This document shows positions 44,430 through 54,458 of a stretch of DNA of 64,000 nucleotides, in pieces. The DNA is from Pollenia angustigena (Eukaryota; Arthropoda; Insecta; Diptera; Polleniidae): assembly GCA_930367215.1 (NCBI GenBank), contig OV884059.1, positions 222,703,803-222,767,802 on the forward strand, written 5' to 3'. Under the pieces are notes generated by a model. That model saw only the letters and a program-made list of their open reading frames with translations, was not told where the DNA came from and ran no database searches. How positions within the stretch are numbered: position 1 is the first letter of the stretch; each line of letters opens with the position of its first letter. Both the position numbers and the translations under genes were made by a program.

Positions 44430-44590
44430 AAACCCACTAAATTTTCATCGCTGGCAGACGACAATGTCCTCATTGCAGATTAAACCGAATATTTATAATA
44501 GAACCTATATATTATGAGAAATGATACTATTAGAAACAATCTAGAAGCTATAGCACTCGATAAACCAAAACTGAGGAAACTGAGATTATA
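44430..44590 (+). pseudogene. LINE reverse transcriptase relic, part 1 (ADDNVLIAD)
   Basis: At 44453-44479 one frame reads LADDNVLIAD, the RT active-site motif (normally F/YADD), followed at once by a stop. The end of the segment encodes KLRKLRL, the beginning of a LINE C-terminal motif that continues at 47676 after a 3.1-kb insertion. The endonuclease and most of RT are missing. Confidence 0.55.
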
Positions 44591-44995
44591 AACACCCAGA
44601 GAAAAAACATGTTTAAATATCGTCACCTCCAACAAAACTATTTTTAAAGAAAATTTTATATATTATGATTCATTAAACAATATTATTGTCAACGATAACC
44701 ATATTATGGTTGAATTATTCCTCCATCAAGAAGCTTCAACCATATTATGGTTGCCTCCGAACATGTTGTGGTCCAAAATAACTAAAACATAATTAGCACT
44801 TACAATAGCATGGTTGGTTTTCAAGCATAGCATGTTGCTCTTGCACGCAAAGAAAAAAACATGGTTGTGGTAAACAAATTCTAAGAGCAACATATTTTGA
44901 TAAGATTCATGATTGTGGTCACCATATTAAGATTATTATTGAATCATATTATGACTTAATATACTCGTACTATTACATCATAACATTTCTGCATT

Positions 44996-45450
44996 AATCA
45001 TATTATTATTCTGTTAATCATACTAAGTTAGAAAGTAATCAAATTATTGTGATGTTAATCATAATAAGTTAAGAACTAATCATATTATTGTTATACTAAT
45101 CATAATAAGGCAAGAAATTAATCATATTATTGTCATGTTAATCATAATAAGCTAAGAACTAATCATATTATTGTCATGTTAATCATAATAAGCTAAGAAC
45201 TAATCATAATTTTGTCATGCTAATCATAATAAGGTAAGAAATTAATCATATTATTGTCATGTTAATCATAATAAGCTTAGAACTTATCATATTATTGTCA
45301 TGCTAATCGTAATAAGGTAAGAAATTAATCATATTATTGTCATGCTAATCATAATAAGGTAAGAAATTAATCATATTATTGTCAGGTTAATCATAATAAG
45401 CTAAGAACTAATCATATTATCATCATGTTAATCATAGTAAATTTAGAAGC
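44996..45450. repeat. 41-42-bp minisatellite, 11 units
   Basis: Unit of the form AATCATATTATTGTCATGTT then AATCATAATAAGCTAAGAACT. The same array occurs with four units at 45983-46147 in the duplicated half of the host element. Confidence 0.9.
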
Positions 45451-45982
45451 AATCATATTATGATACAGCACCTTTCATAACTGTCATAAAAATACAAAAT
45501 AAATTAAAATTTTTTCAACGTAATGACAAAGTTTAAAAAGTGCAATACCTAGCCCATTGTTTGATCTAGAATGGTTTTTGGCTCTCCTGAAAAATTTGTG
45601 TTAATACATACGCGGTTGCCATGAAAACCACAGAAATATCGTTACACTTTTATAAAATATAATGTGTGTTTTGTTGCTGTGTTATGTTGTTGGATTTTAC
45701 AAAAAAACTACGACATATTGCATTTGCACTATTACATCACTAATACTGAATGTACTCCGCTAATATTTTAGTTTTTTTAATTTCTTTAAACTTATTTTTT
45801 ATGGGAATGGGAAACTTTAAATTGTTTAACCGCTCACACACGCAAAGAAAAAACATGATTGTGGTAAACATATTCTAAGAGCAACATATTATGATAAGAT
45901 TGTAGTCACCATATTAAGATTATTATTGAATCATATTATGAATAAATATACTCGTATTATTACATCATAATAATTTTGCCTT

Positions 45983-46147
45983 AATCATATTATTATTCTG
46001 TTAATCGTACTAAGTTAAGAAGTAATCAAATCATTGTCATGTTAATCATAATTAGCTAAGAAATTCATCATATTATTGTCATGTTAATCATAATAAGCTA
46101 AGAAGTAATCATATTATCATCATGTTAATCATAATAAATTTAGAAGC
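45983..46147. repeat. 41-bp minisatellite, 4 units
   Basis: Paralogue of the array at 44996-45450, with shared variant first and last units, so units were lost or gained internally. Confidence 0.9.
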
Positions 46148-47675
46148 AATCATATTATGATACAGCACCTTTCATAGCTGTCATAAAAATACAAAATAAA
46201 TTTAAATATTTTTGAATCTATTTTTTATTTTGTGGCTTTTTACAATTTTTCTTAATGTTTATCAAATAGCGGAGTTCAATATAAGGCTTGCAAAAGAGCA
46301 AATGAAAGATCTGTGGTTTTCATGGGCAACCGCGTGTGTCCATTTTTTCGATTTTAAGATGTTGATGCCATATTGCCTAATTTTGAACGCTCTTTTAATT
46401 TTTTTGAAAAAAGATGGATCGATTCCGATTTTTTAACGTAATGACAAAGTTTAAAATGTGCAATACCTAGCCCATAGTTTGAATTAGAATGGTTTTTCGG
46501 TTTTCCTGAACAATTTGTTTTAAGACATACGCGGTTGCCCATGAAAACCACAGAAATATCGTAGCACTTTTATAAAATATAACGAAATCTCTGTGTGTTG
46601 TTGTTGGATTTTACAAAAAAAAACTATGATATTTTGCATTTGCACTAGTGATAAAATACTAATACTTGAATGAATTCCGCTAATATTTTTATTTTTTAAT
46701 TTCTTTAAACTTATTTTTTATGGAATTTTATCTTTTAATTGTTTAACCGCTCACAAATAAAAAAAACGACACAACTTCTTCAAAATTATTTTACAAATAT
46801 GGTTGTGAGAAATATAATATGTTTAGAAAGTTATCATAATTAATTTGTTAGAAAAATAATCACTTTTCGGTCAACAATACTCAAATTCATAATTGCGATA
46901 AACATTGATATGTTTACAGTAACTATAATATTGTTGATATTAAATAAAAATAACAATTATTTGTGTACGACAACAATATATTGTTACATTAAACATAGTG
47001 TTGTTGCCGTAACCATGCCCAACCATATTTTTTCTCTGCGTGCATATAAAATAAACGACACAACTGATTTAATATTATTTTACAAATGGCGCTAACATAA
47101 TATTATTAAAGTAAAAATAGTTTGATTGCATCTTAAACATAATATGATAAATGTATAAAAAGTAAACATGTAATGGCTATTAAATGTCATGATATGGGTG
47201 TGAGTAATATAATATGTTTTGAAAATTATCATAATTTAGTTGTTAGAAAAATAATTATTTTTCGGTCAACAATATTCAAATTTATAATTGCGATAAACAT
47301 TGATATGTTTGCAGTAACTATAATGTAGTTGATATTTAATAAAAATAACAATTATTTGTGTACGACAACAATATATTGTTACATTAAACATAGTGTTGTT
47401 GCCGTAACCATGCTCAACCATATTTTTTCTCTGCGTGTGGAAAAGAGAGGAAAATACTTTTGTTAATTTTAAAACAAATAATTGTCATATTGAAACAAAT
47501 CATGTTTAGAGGTAACCATAATATGGTTGTGGCTTCTTGGTGGAGGACTAATTCAACCATAATATGGTTGTAGGTAACAATAGTATGGTTATATTAACCA
47601 TTTAAGTCAAAAATTTTCTTCAAAATAGTTCTGTTGGAGGTGACCATATTTAAACATGTTTTTTCCCTGCGTGTA

Positions 47676-47880
47676 GGCATATAATGAGGATGGAAGACTC
47701 TAGAATATCGAAGCTTGTGTTTCGGGCAAAACCAAGTGGAGTTCAGCAGAGAGGACAAAGGCGAGGATTCTGGTGGGTAAGTATGACGGACACACTTAAG
47801 AAACATGGTAAAGATCTCAACAATGCAAAACCATACCCAGAATCGAAGCCACTGGCAAAGCCTTTTAAAACCTCTTAGCT
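47676..47880 (+). pseudogene. LINE ORF2 C-terminus relic, part 2
   Basis: The frame HIMRMEDSRISKLVFRAKPS then GVQQRGQRRGFWWV matches the conserved LINE C-terminal pattern GHxxRMxxxRxPKxxxxxxPxGxRxRGRPxxRW. It continues to a TAG at 47876-47878. It is the continuation of 44430-44590, separated by the inserted MITE. Confidence 0.7.
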
Positions 47881-48069
47881 GCAAGCTAGAAGAGGTCAGG
47901 AATATTTAAGTTTGTGGCTCTACTATTGTGCGGTTTACCGAATCAAGTCACATTTTTAGTTTTTGGAAATTATTGAATGCTGGCAATTTTTGGCAAACAA
48001 TTTTTTATATTATTTTAAAATTCTTATTTTACGAACAAAAACATCTTTTTACGCTTCTCTTTTTGCACA

Positions 48070-48228
48070 GATACCACCAGCAACTCTTCACAAACCGGCG
48101 AATTACCATCGCAACCAGTTGAAGGCAAAATCAATATTTTACCCCTTAAAACATCAAAAAGACAACGTAGACTACTAAAAAAGCAAGCTGGAACGGAAAA
48201 TAACACCAAACGGCAAAAAAACAATTAA
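48070..48228 (+). pseudogene. ORF1 (Gag-like) C-terminal fragment of I-like LINE
   Basis: In one frame: TSNSSQTGELPSQPVEGKIN, then ILPLKTSKRQRRLLKKQAGT and a basic, Asn-rich tail ending with TAA at 48226-48228. A Lys/Arg-rich C-terminus is usual for LINE ORF1 nucleic-acid chaperones. The CCHC knuckles and all N-terminal parts are missing. Assignment rests on position before ORF2 and composition. Confidence 0.55.
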
Positions 48229-48247
48229 CGTAAATAGATTTATTAAA

Positions 48248-48357
48248 CGTTGGTAGATTGGTTCGGTGCCCGTGGTCTAACTAGTGGGTCAGCCAGGTCC
48301 ATTGTACACTGGTTGACCATACGATTGGGCCACGGGGGCCGAATCATTCTACCGACG
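48248..48357 (+). ncRNA. Long hairpin between ORF1 and ORF2 (candidate structured RNA)
   Basis: 48248-48275 pairs with 48330-48357 over 28 positions: 23 Watson-Crick, three G-U and two mismatches by hand count. Within it, 48287-48296 pairs with 48309-48318 (ten pairs, one G-U), with loop GTCCATTGTACA. Stem ends include CGTTGGTAGA/TCTACCGACG. The region is GC-rich compared with its surroundings, lies 20 bases after the ORF1 stop and 128 bases before the ORF2 start. G-U pairs hold only for the sense RNA. A role in ORF2 translation or RNP recognition is inference. Confidence 0.7.
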
Positions 48358-48439
48358 TAAATGTTACCTCTTATAAATAACTTTATTAATCATTTTATTC
48401 AGTTTAGGCAAATTTAGTTTATCTGCAGAAAACTAACAA

Positions 48440-48464
48440 TTTTTTTTTTTTTTTTTTTTTTTTT
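48440..48464 (+). promoter_or_regulatory. 25-base T tract upstream of ORF2 start
   Basis: An uninterrupted T-run followed by C and six more T, ending 14 bases before the ATG at 48485. In the sense RNA it is a U25 tract in the ORF2 leader. Could be functional, slippage-expanded, or an inserted reverse poly(A). Confidence 0.6.
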
Positions 48465-48484
48465 CTTTTTTATACCTATTTTTA

Positions 48485-51400
48485 ATGGCACTTAATATCA
48501 TTCAATGGAATATTAACGGACTAACTAACAATTACAACGAGCTGAATATTCTGATTAAGCGCTTTAATCCAAAAATCATTTCACTACAGGAAACTCATAT
48601 ACATAGCGGCTCAACTTTCCCTATTCCTATTAATTATTCCCTCTATTCAATCAACACATCTACAACCCGTTATGGGGGTGTAGCACTGTTGGTCCACAAA
48701 TCCTTACAGCATAGGAAAATAGATGTATCAAACGACTTTGATGCCATATGTGTCGAAATTCAATCCAAAATCAAATTCAAAATAATGTCTGTGTATATTT
48801 CCCCTGACAAAAATTTTACAAAAAACAATCTTGAAAATGTCTTACTTAATACCAACTCTTCAATACTAGTTACCGGAGATTTCAATAGTTGGCACTCATC
48901 CTGGGGATCACTCTCGAACAACAAAAAGGGTAAAACGTTATCTGAATTTATAAATCAATCGAATTATATTCTCTTAAATGACGGTTCGCCTACCCTCTTT
49001 AACAGCCACTCTACCTTCACAAATGTCGATTTAACTTTCGGCTCTCCCACAATTGCGTCCCACGCTAAATGGAATGTAGAAAATACATTGTATGGTAGCG
49101 ATCACTTTCCCATAATAATAACTCTTTTCTATGATAAGAATATTGATATGACCCAAACGTTTAGACCAAAATTTAAATTAGAAAGTGCAAACTGGGAAAC
49201 ATACCAACGCCAATGCATTGAATCTGAGGCCAAAAGGCAAACAAGTAAAAATATCAACAGGGAAACTGCAAATGTTTGTAGGATCATTCGAGAATCCGCA
49301 AATGTTGCAATCCCTCAAACACGTCACAGATCTTCTTCCAAAGTCCCATGGTGGAATTCCGCCCTGGAAGAACTTAAACGGGAAAAAAACCATTTTTGGA
49401 GTACTTTCAAACGTAATATGACTACATCTAATTTAATAAACTATAAGAGGGCCAACGCGCATCTAAGGCGTGAAATAAAAATATCGAAACGGGAATCTAT
49501 CTTAAAGTTTACATCTACCATAAATCCATCTACTAGAACGGAAAAAATATGGTCAAATATCAGGACATTTACAGGATATAAAGCAAAGACATACATACAC
49601 TGCGTCCAATCTTTTAGCAACCCAAATAACATTCTAACCACAGACTCTGAAATAGCAAACGAAATTGGAAGCGTTTGGTCAAAAAATTCTTCCGATTCCA
49701 AATTCCCTTCTGACTTCCGCAGATGTAAAAATAACGTATTTACCACATTATGCTCCCTCCCACCGAGCCCTGAGGCATTACAAATAGAGGATGATTTTAA
49801 TCTTCTTGAGCTTAATGCTGTACTAAAAAAAGTGAAAGGTAAAACACCCGGTAGAGATCGGATTTCATACCCGATGTTAATACATCTACCTTTGGTAATG
49901 AAGCAACGTCTACTTAAACTTTATAACAATATTTTTAAAAATAACATACCTCAACAATTCAAGTTGAGCGTTGTGGTTCCTATACACAAATCGGGAAAAG
50001 ACAAAACTTTAGTAGAATCCTACAGGCCTATTTCTTTAAACTCATGTTTAGCAAAAACTCTTGACAAAATTATTGCAAACCGCCTATGGTGGTTTATATC
50101 AACCTATAAGTTACTTAATAACCGACAGTTCGGCTTTATACGTGGTAGATCTTCAATAGATAATCTTCTGTACATAGATTATCATATTGCAAATAGTCTA
50201 TCCAAGGGAAAACATACAACAATAATATCGTTGGACTTTGAAAAGGCGTTTGACAAAATTGGTATCCATACCATAGTTAATCAACTAGGAGAATGGAAAG
50301 TTGGCCCACATATTACAAATTATGTTAAACATTTTATGACAAATCGAAAACTGTCAGTTAGAATACGCAACCACTATTCTCCTTCATACCCAATTGATAA
50401 CGGCATCCCTCAAGGATCGCCGTTATCAGTCATACTATTCTTAATAGCCTATAACAAGCTTTGCTCGGTTATAGAAATTAATAAGGAAATAGAGTTTACG
50501 GCATACGCCGATGACTTCAATTTAATAATAAATTCCAATAAGTCAAAAAATCCGAAAATTAACTTAGATTGCGTATTTAACAATATAAATCGGTGGTGCA
50601 ATATTTCTGGAGCATCTCTCTCAACATCTAAATGCAGGTTTATACACATATGTCGGAAAAAACAGTGCAAATGCACCATAACTGCCTCAAACTCTCAACT
50701 TACTGAAGTTGATAACTTGCGAATACTAGGTATATACTTAAACAAGAGATACACTTGGGACACACACATAAATAAACTAACAAATTCGTTAAACAGATCT
50801 CTTAATGTCATTAAATGCCTATCAAACCATAAATTTAATTGTAATACATTAAATTTAATATCATTAATCAATGCATTAATAATTTCAAAAATCACATATT
50901 CACTCCCTTTTTTCGGATTCTGTGCAAAGTCCAAATTAAACCCTATAAACAAGATTCTAAACGCGGCGGTCAGATGTTCCCTTGGAGCATTTAGAACGAC
51001 TCCTCGTAATAATATGCTCTATGAGTCAAACATACCACCCTTAGACACTCAACTAAAAATTGTACTGGCCAAACTATCGCGTACATTCTGCAATAATCCC
51101 AACAAACTGCTGGAATCTATTATGAAAAAAATCAGTAATTCAAAAAAAGCTCCAAAAACCCCATCTACAATTGCTAGAATAAAAACTATCTCTGATATGT
51201 TCCAACTAAGTCTAAAACCATTTAAAAGTAATCTTAAAGAAAAACCTCCATGGTTACTCAATCAAAAAAATATAAATATGTCGCTTCACAAACTCTTGAA
51301 AAATCAGCACAACCCTCTCCAATTTCGAACTCTATTTAAAGAACTGCAGGAAAACTTGCATGGTAATAGATTTATATTTACAGACGGGTCAAAGGCCGAA

Positions 51401-52183
51401 AATCTAGTTGGTTATAGTGTCACAACGAATCGAGAGATCATTAAAACCTCAATCTTACCACCTCATAGCTCAATTTTATCTGCAGAATTAATTGCAATAT
51501 ACCAAGCAACTAAATATGTAGGTAGCAAAAGTGGAAAATATTCTATATGCACGGACTCCTTATCTGCCATAAAAATGATCACCAATATAAACAACAATAA
51601 TCCTTATGTCACACACATAAGAAACACACTAATAGCGAAACAAAATCGTTTAACTCTAATCTGGGTACCGGGCCATTGCAACATTGACGGAAACGAGTAC
51701 GCCGATGCCATTGCGAAGAGCGCCCTCAGATCGCCACTCATCATTACCGAAAACTATAACACAAATGACGCATTAAAATCTATTAGAGAATACTTTATAG
51801 GGAACGATAATATTTACCCAAGGACATCGAACTGGTACAAGACTATTAATAAGGAAAAGACTAACATATACACGTATACCAATTCAGACATCAATGGAAT
51901 GAATAGGATAGACTTCACTAAATTTCTAAGGGTCCGTTTAGGACACACAAAATTCACGCATGGCTCGCTGTTGAATATACCTAATATCCCTACATGTAAC
52001 TGTAACATCACCCTCCCTCTAACACCAGAACATTTACTATCCCACTGTCCCCAATACAATAACATTAGACAACAGACTTTTAACCGCAATAACCCTTTAG
52101 AACTAATCTCGAAGCCAACGCTGAACAACATTACTTCCGTAATCAATTTTCTTAAAAAAACCTATATATATACATTTATTTAA
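48485..52183 (+). CDS. LINE ORF2: endonuclease, reverse transcriptase, RNase H
   Basis: A 1,232-residue intact polyprotein for target-primed reverse transcription. Residues 1-230 are an apurinic-type endonuclease: IIQWNING, LQETHI, GDFNSWHSSWG (~131) and SDHFP (205-209). RT (about 470-740) shows YRPISLNS, QFGFIRGRSS, LDFEKAFD, GIPQGSPLS and YADD at 674-677. RNase H has the acidic set D967 (FTDGS), E1001 (SAELIAI), D1024 (CTDSLSAI), H1064 (WVPGHC) and D1074 (EYADAIAKS). A cysteine/histidine-rich end follows from ~1171 (CNCN ... HLLSHC). No stops or frameshifts over 3.7 kb and all catalytic motifs kept, implying recent arrival. The ATG at 48485 is the first in frame and gives the usual I-element N-terminus. 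Confidence 0.97.
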   Translation: MALNIIQWNINGLTNNYNELNILIKRFNPKIISLQETHIHSGSTFPIPINYSLYSINTSTTRYGGVALLVHKSLQHRKIDVSNDFDAICVEIQSKIKFKIMSVYISPDKNFTKNNLENVLLNTNSSILVTGDFNSWHSSWGSLSNNKKGKTLSEFINQSNYILLNDGSPTLFNSHSTFTNVDLTFGSPTIASHAKWNVENTLYGSDHFPIIITLFYDKNIDMTQTFRPKFKLESANWETYQRQCIESEAKRQTSKNINRETANVCRIIRESANVAIPQTRHRSSSKVPWWNSALEELKREKNHFWSTFKRNMTTSNLINYKRANAHLRREIKISKRESILKFTSTINPSTRTEKIWSNIRTFTGYKAKTYIHCVQSFSNPNNILTTDSEIANEIGSVWSKNSSDSKFPSDFRRCKNNVFTTLCSLPPSPEALQIEDDFNLLELNAVLKKVKGKTPGRDRISYPMLIHLPLVMKQRLLKLYNNIFKNNIPQQFKLSVVVPIHKSGKDKTLVESYRPISLNSCLAKTLDKIIANRLWWFISTYKLLNNRQFGFIRGRSSIDNLLYIDYHIANSLSKGKHTTIISLDFEKAFDKIGIHTIVNQLGEWKVGPHITNYVKHFMTNRKLSVRIRNHYSPSYPIDNGIPQGSPLSVILFLIAYNKLCSVIEINKEIEFTAYADDFNLIINSNKSKNPKINLDCVFNNINRWCNISGASLSTSKCRFIHICRKKQCKCTITASNSQLTEVDNLRILGIYLNKRYTWDTHINKLTNSLNRSLNVIKCLSNHKFNCNTLNLISLINALIISKITYSLPFFGFCAKSKLNPINKILNAAVRCSLGAFRTTPRNNMLYESNIPPLDTQLKIVLAKLSRTFCNNPNKLLESIMKKISNSKKAPKTPSTIARIKTISDMFQLSLKPFKSNLKEKPPWLLNQKNINMSLHKLLKNQHNPLQFRTLFKELQENLHGNRFIFTDGSKAENLVGYSVTTNREIIKTSILPPHSSILSAELIAIYQATKYVGSKSGKYSICTDSLSAIKMITNINNNNPYVTHIRNTLIAKQNRLTLIWVPGHCNIDGNEYADAIAKSALRSPLIITENYNTNDALKSIREYFIGNDNIYPRTSNWYKTINKEKTNIYTYTNSDINGMNRIDFTKFLRVRLGHTKFTHGSLLNIPNIPTCNCNITLPLTPEHLLSHCPQYNNIRQQTFNRNNPLELISKPTLNNITSVINFLKKTYIYTFI

Positions 52184-52283
52184 GAATATATATCATAATG
52201 TTACGTATCTGAGCTGAAAGCCTATGCAGCTATTGCTCTTAAACTTTGTAATTAGCTTATAATTTTAATCATAAGTTAATTCG

Positions 52284-52319
52284 TAAATAAATAAATAAAT
52301 AAATAAATAAAAAAAAAAA
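52284..52319 (+). repeat. TAAA-type 3' tail of the LINE
   Basis: Six to seven TAAA units followed by an A-run; marks the 3' end of the I-like insertion. I elements end in simple TAA-like repeats, not in a polyadenylation tail. Confidence 0.85.
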
Positions 52320-52991
52320 TTTGGTAGAAAAAAATTCAGATTTTTAAACAAAAATTTCTTAAATATTAAAATCTTCTAAATAAGTTGCTGATTTCGTACA
52401 GACTTCCTCACCTTTTTGTTATAAATCATTAACACATAGACTTTTAATTAAAGCATTGTTTATTCACCATAAATCCCTCAATTTGACCTCTTAAGTATCG
52501 CTCGCCAATAAATTTTTCATTTTAATCTCTTTTAAAATGAAAAAACTTTTAACATGACTAAGAAAACTACAAAAAAAAAAAATTACACACGCACGCCGTC
52601 ATACATTTGCACCGAAAATACGTCATTATTCGAGTACAAAGGAAAAATTAAAAGCAATTTGTCGTAAATTAATTTCAAGAAGAAAAAACGTGTATTACAA
52701 AAGTTCGAACTTTTTTTTTTGTTTTTTTTTTCAATAAAAACTTAATTGTTTTGTGTGAAAAGAAAAAAAAAAAAAAAAAAAAAATTTAAAAACTTTGTAT
52801 AAACAATAAAAAACACAATTTAATAAAAAATTACAAGCCATCCCTACAAGCATTAAAAAGATTTTTTTTTAAAGATGGCCGGGCGTCACTTTTCTTGCAC
52901 TTCTGAAGGATTGAAGGAAGATTTTACAAACAAAAAATACAGTCGTCTTCGTCACGCTTGACGAAAATTAAAGGAGAACGCACATATCGAC
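52320..52991. other. AT-rich DNA with homopolymer runs, no gene
   Basis: Includes A-runs at 52571-52580 and 52765-52785. Nothing else recognised. Confidence 0.4.
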
Positions 52992-53207
52992 CCCCAACCG
53001 CGAAAATAACGTAAGCGCCAAAAATCTAATTTTACAGGACAGAGTTTTTTATATTTTATTTTCATATAAATTTTGTATGAAATTTGTCGCTTACGATAAA
53101 AATGTTCTTGCTATGAAATCATAACGGTACCTTATGTGACCACGACATTTTAGGAGATGATGCAAGTGTTGAAAATGATGTCGCTTACGTTATTTTCGCG
53201 GTTAGGG
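52992..53207. mobile_element. MITE, CCCYAACCGCGAAAATAACG ends
   Basis: Left CCCCAACCGCGAAAATAACG and right, inward, CCCTAACCGCGAAAATAACG agree except at one base and continue to TAAGCG. CGCTTACG words recur inside. No coding capacity. Confidence 0.85.
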
Positions 53208-53789
53208 CTTGATTTTCTAGGAAAAAGACCGTTTCTATAGACAGGGAAAAAGAGAGAGAGCCATAGAGACCGATTTTTTACAAATACAAAGAATGTTGTT
53301 TTTAATTTTCTTAATGCATTTTCTTTGATAACTAATTGCTGTTCGCAGCCAGTATTGCCACATTGTGGGTAGTTACCAGAATTTGGTATAGTTTTTTTCT
53401 GTCGCGGGTAGAGTGTGGGTAATTTCTTTTAGGTTTAATTCAGGTTTTATATGAAATTCTTACTTTTTAAATATTGTTGATAAAAAACGCACAGTCTTCT
53501 GAACCAAAGTCTTGGTTTCTTTTAAGGAAAAGACTTCAATCATTAAAGTTCTAACTATTTACAAAAGTTTGGTAATAAATGTCACAAGATAGACTCTTAG
53601 GTTTGGATAAACATGACTATTATAGTGATTTAGAACCTGAAGTTTATTGAAGAAAGTTATTCAAACTACAAACTAGCCTAAAGGTAGAAATGTTTCCAAT
53701 ATTCCAACATATAATTAATTTTGTTAGTGTCGTGAAACTTTAAAATGCTTTAGTTTAAAGAATATTTAATGCCCTGAACAGTTGTAAAA
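53208..53789. other. No recognised feature
   Basis: AT-rich sequence with a short (GA)n-like stretch at about 53250-53262. No coding or transposon signal. Confidence 0.35.
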
Positions 53790-53935
53790 CTGAATTATAT
53801 TTTCAGTGTTATAAAGCCTTAATTTGAGTTTCACAATACTGAAAAAAAAAATTTCGAATCGTTCAGTATCAACTGAAATAAAAATGCTTTTACGAAAGAA
53901 CTCGATCACGACTGCCAGAATAAGGCCCCTGCAGG
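53790..53935. mobile_element. Hairpin MITE, partial copy 2 (GGCCTNATTCTGGCAGTCG family)
   Basis: Right half is well preserved (TTTCGAATCGTTCAGTATC ... CTCGATCACGACTGCCAGAA then TAAGGCCCC). The left half is largely lost. See 16404-16632 for the complete form. Confidence 0.65.
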
Positions 53936-53960
53936 CATTTTGTTTACTAAATATGATATA

Positions 53961-54458
53961 AAGGGTATTTTTTAAGACCACGAAACTTAAAATGGTAGAA
54001 AACATAAGACAAATGAATATTTATCGCAGATTAATAAACGGCATTACCATTTGAACGCATTTCAGACCTCCGATTTTTTTCCTCTTTTCGAGCATTTCTG
54101 GCTCCATGTCATGCATAAAATGAACAATTTCGACCTCCAAGACATCAATTATTGCTAGTTTATCGGCATAAACAACCAAGTGGTGTCACATCGCACTGCC
54201 TTGTAATCTAACTGACAGTTTAATTTCTCTAAATCAACACATCGCCTTCATTTGTGAAAAAATAAGTTGCCTCATTCAAATCATGAAGTCGCCTATACGC
54301 TGCGAAAATCGATGGTTGATTTTCAAAGTAAATTTGGATAATTTGGTGGCGTTGTTATCTATGATAATGTGCCTGAGCAAAAAGTTACAGCAGTATGACA
54401 GTTCGTTTGACAGCTCACCTTTTGTTAGCTCTTTCGGGCTTAAGAAACACCCATTATA
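53961..54458 (-). mobile_element. DD41D-related mariner element, internally deleted
   Basis: TIRs read inward GGGTATTTTTTAAGACC (left) and GGGTGTTTCTTAAGCCC (right). On the minus strand the 5' part encodes NNATKLSKFTLKINHRFSQR and the 3' part AIIDVLEVEIVHFMHDMEPE then MLEK, i.e. the N- and C-terminal ends of a Tc1/mariner transposase of the same general type as 42269-43354. The catalytic middle is deleted. Its right end matches 24668-24900. Confidence 0.7.

Larger units (their letters stand above)
44591..47673. mobile_element. Nested 3.1-kb MITE complex with 41-bp minisatellite
   Basis: Outer TIRs of ~53 bp: CACCCAGAGAAAAAACATGT on the left, CACGCAGGGAAAAAACATGT from the right, both continuing to the complement of AAAATAGTT(T/C)TGTTGGAGG. 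TA on each side (44589-44590, 47674-47675). Inside are further left ends at 44844 and 45839 (CACGCAAAGAAAAAAACATG type) and right ends at 47042 and 47437. 44844-45838 is duplicated as 45839-46750, and 46802-47042 as 47200-47437. AACCATATTATGGTT words fill the outer arms. No transposase. Confidence 0.8.
48065..52319 (+). mobile_element. I-clade non-LTR retrotransposon, 5'-truncated, ORF2 intact
   Basis: Contains the end of ORF1, a structured intercistronic region, a complete ORF2 and a TAAA-type tail (52284-52319), the tail type of I elements. ORF2 with an apurinic endonuclease, RT and RNase H in this order is diagnostic of the I group among insect LINEs. The start is placed where ORF1-like coding begins and could be somewhat upstream. 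No target duplication was identified. Without ORF1 and a 5' promoter this copy is probably not autonomous. Confidence 0.85.

Noticed and set aside
44996..46147. CRISPR array
   Set aside because: Units are contiguous 41-bp tandem repeats without unique spacers, in eukaryotic transposon DNA.
48248..48357. tRNA gene in the LINE intercistronic region
   Set aside because: No A/B box pair and no cloverleaf; the structure is one long imperfect hairpin with an inner stem.
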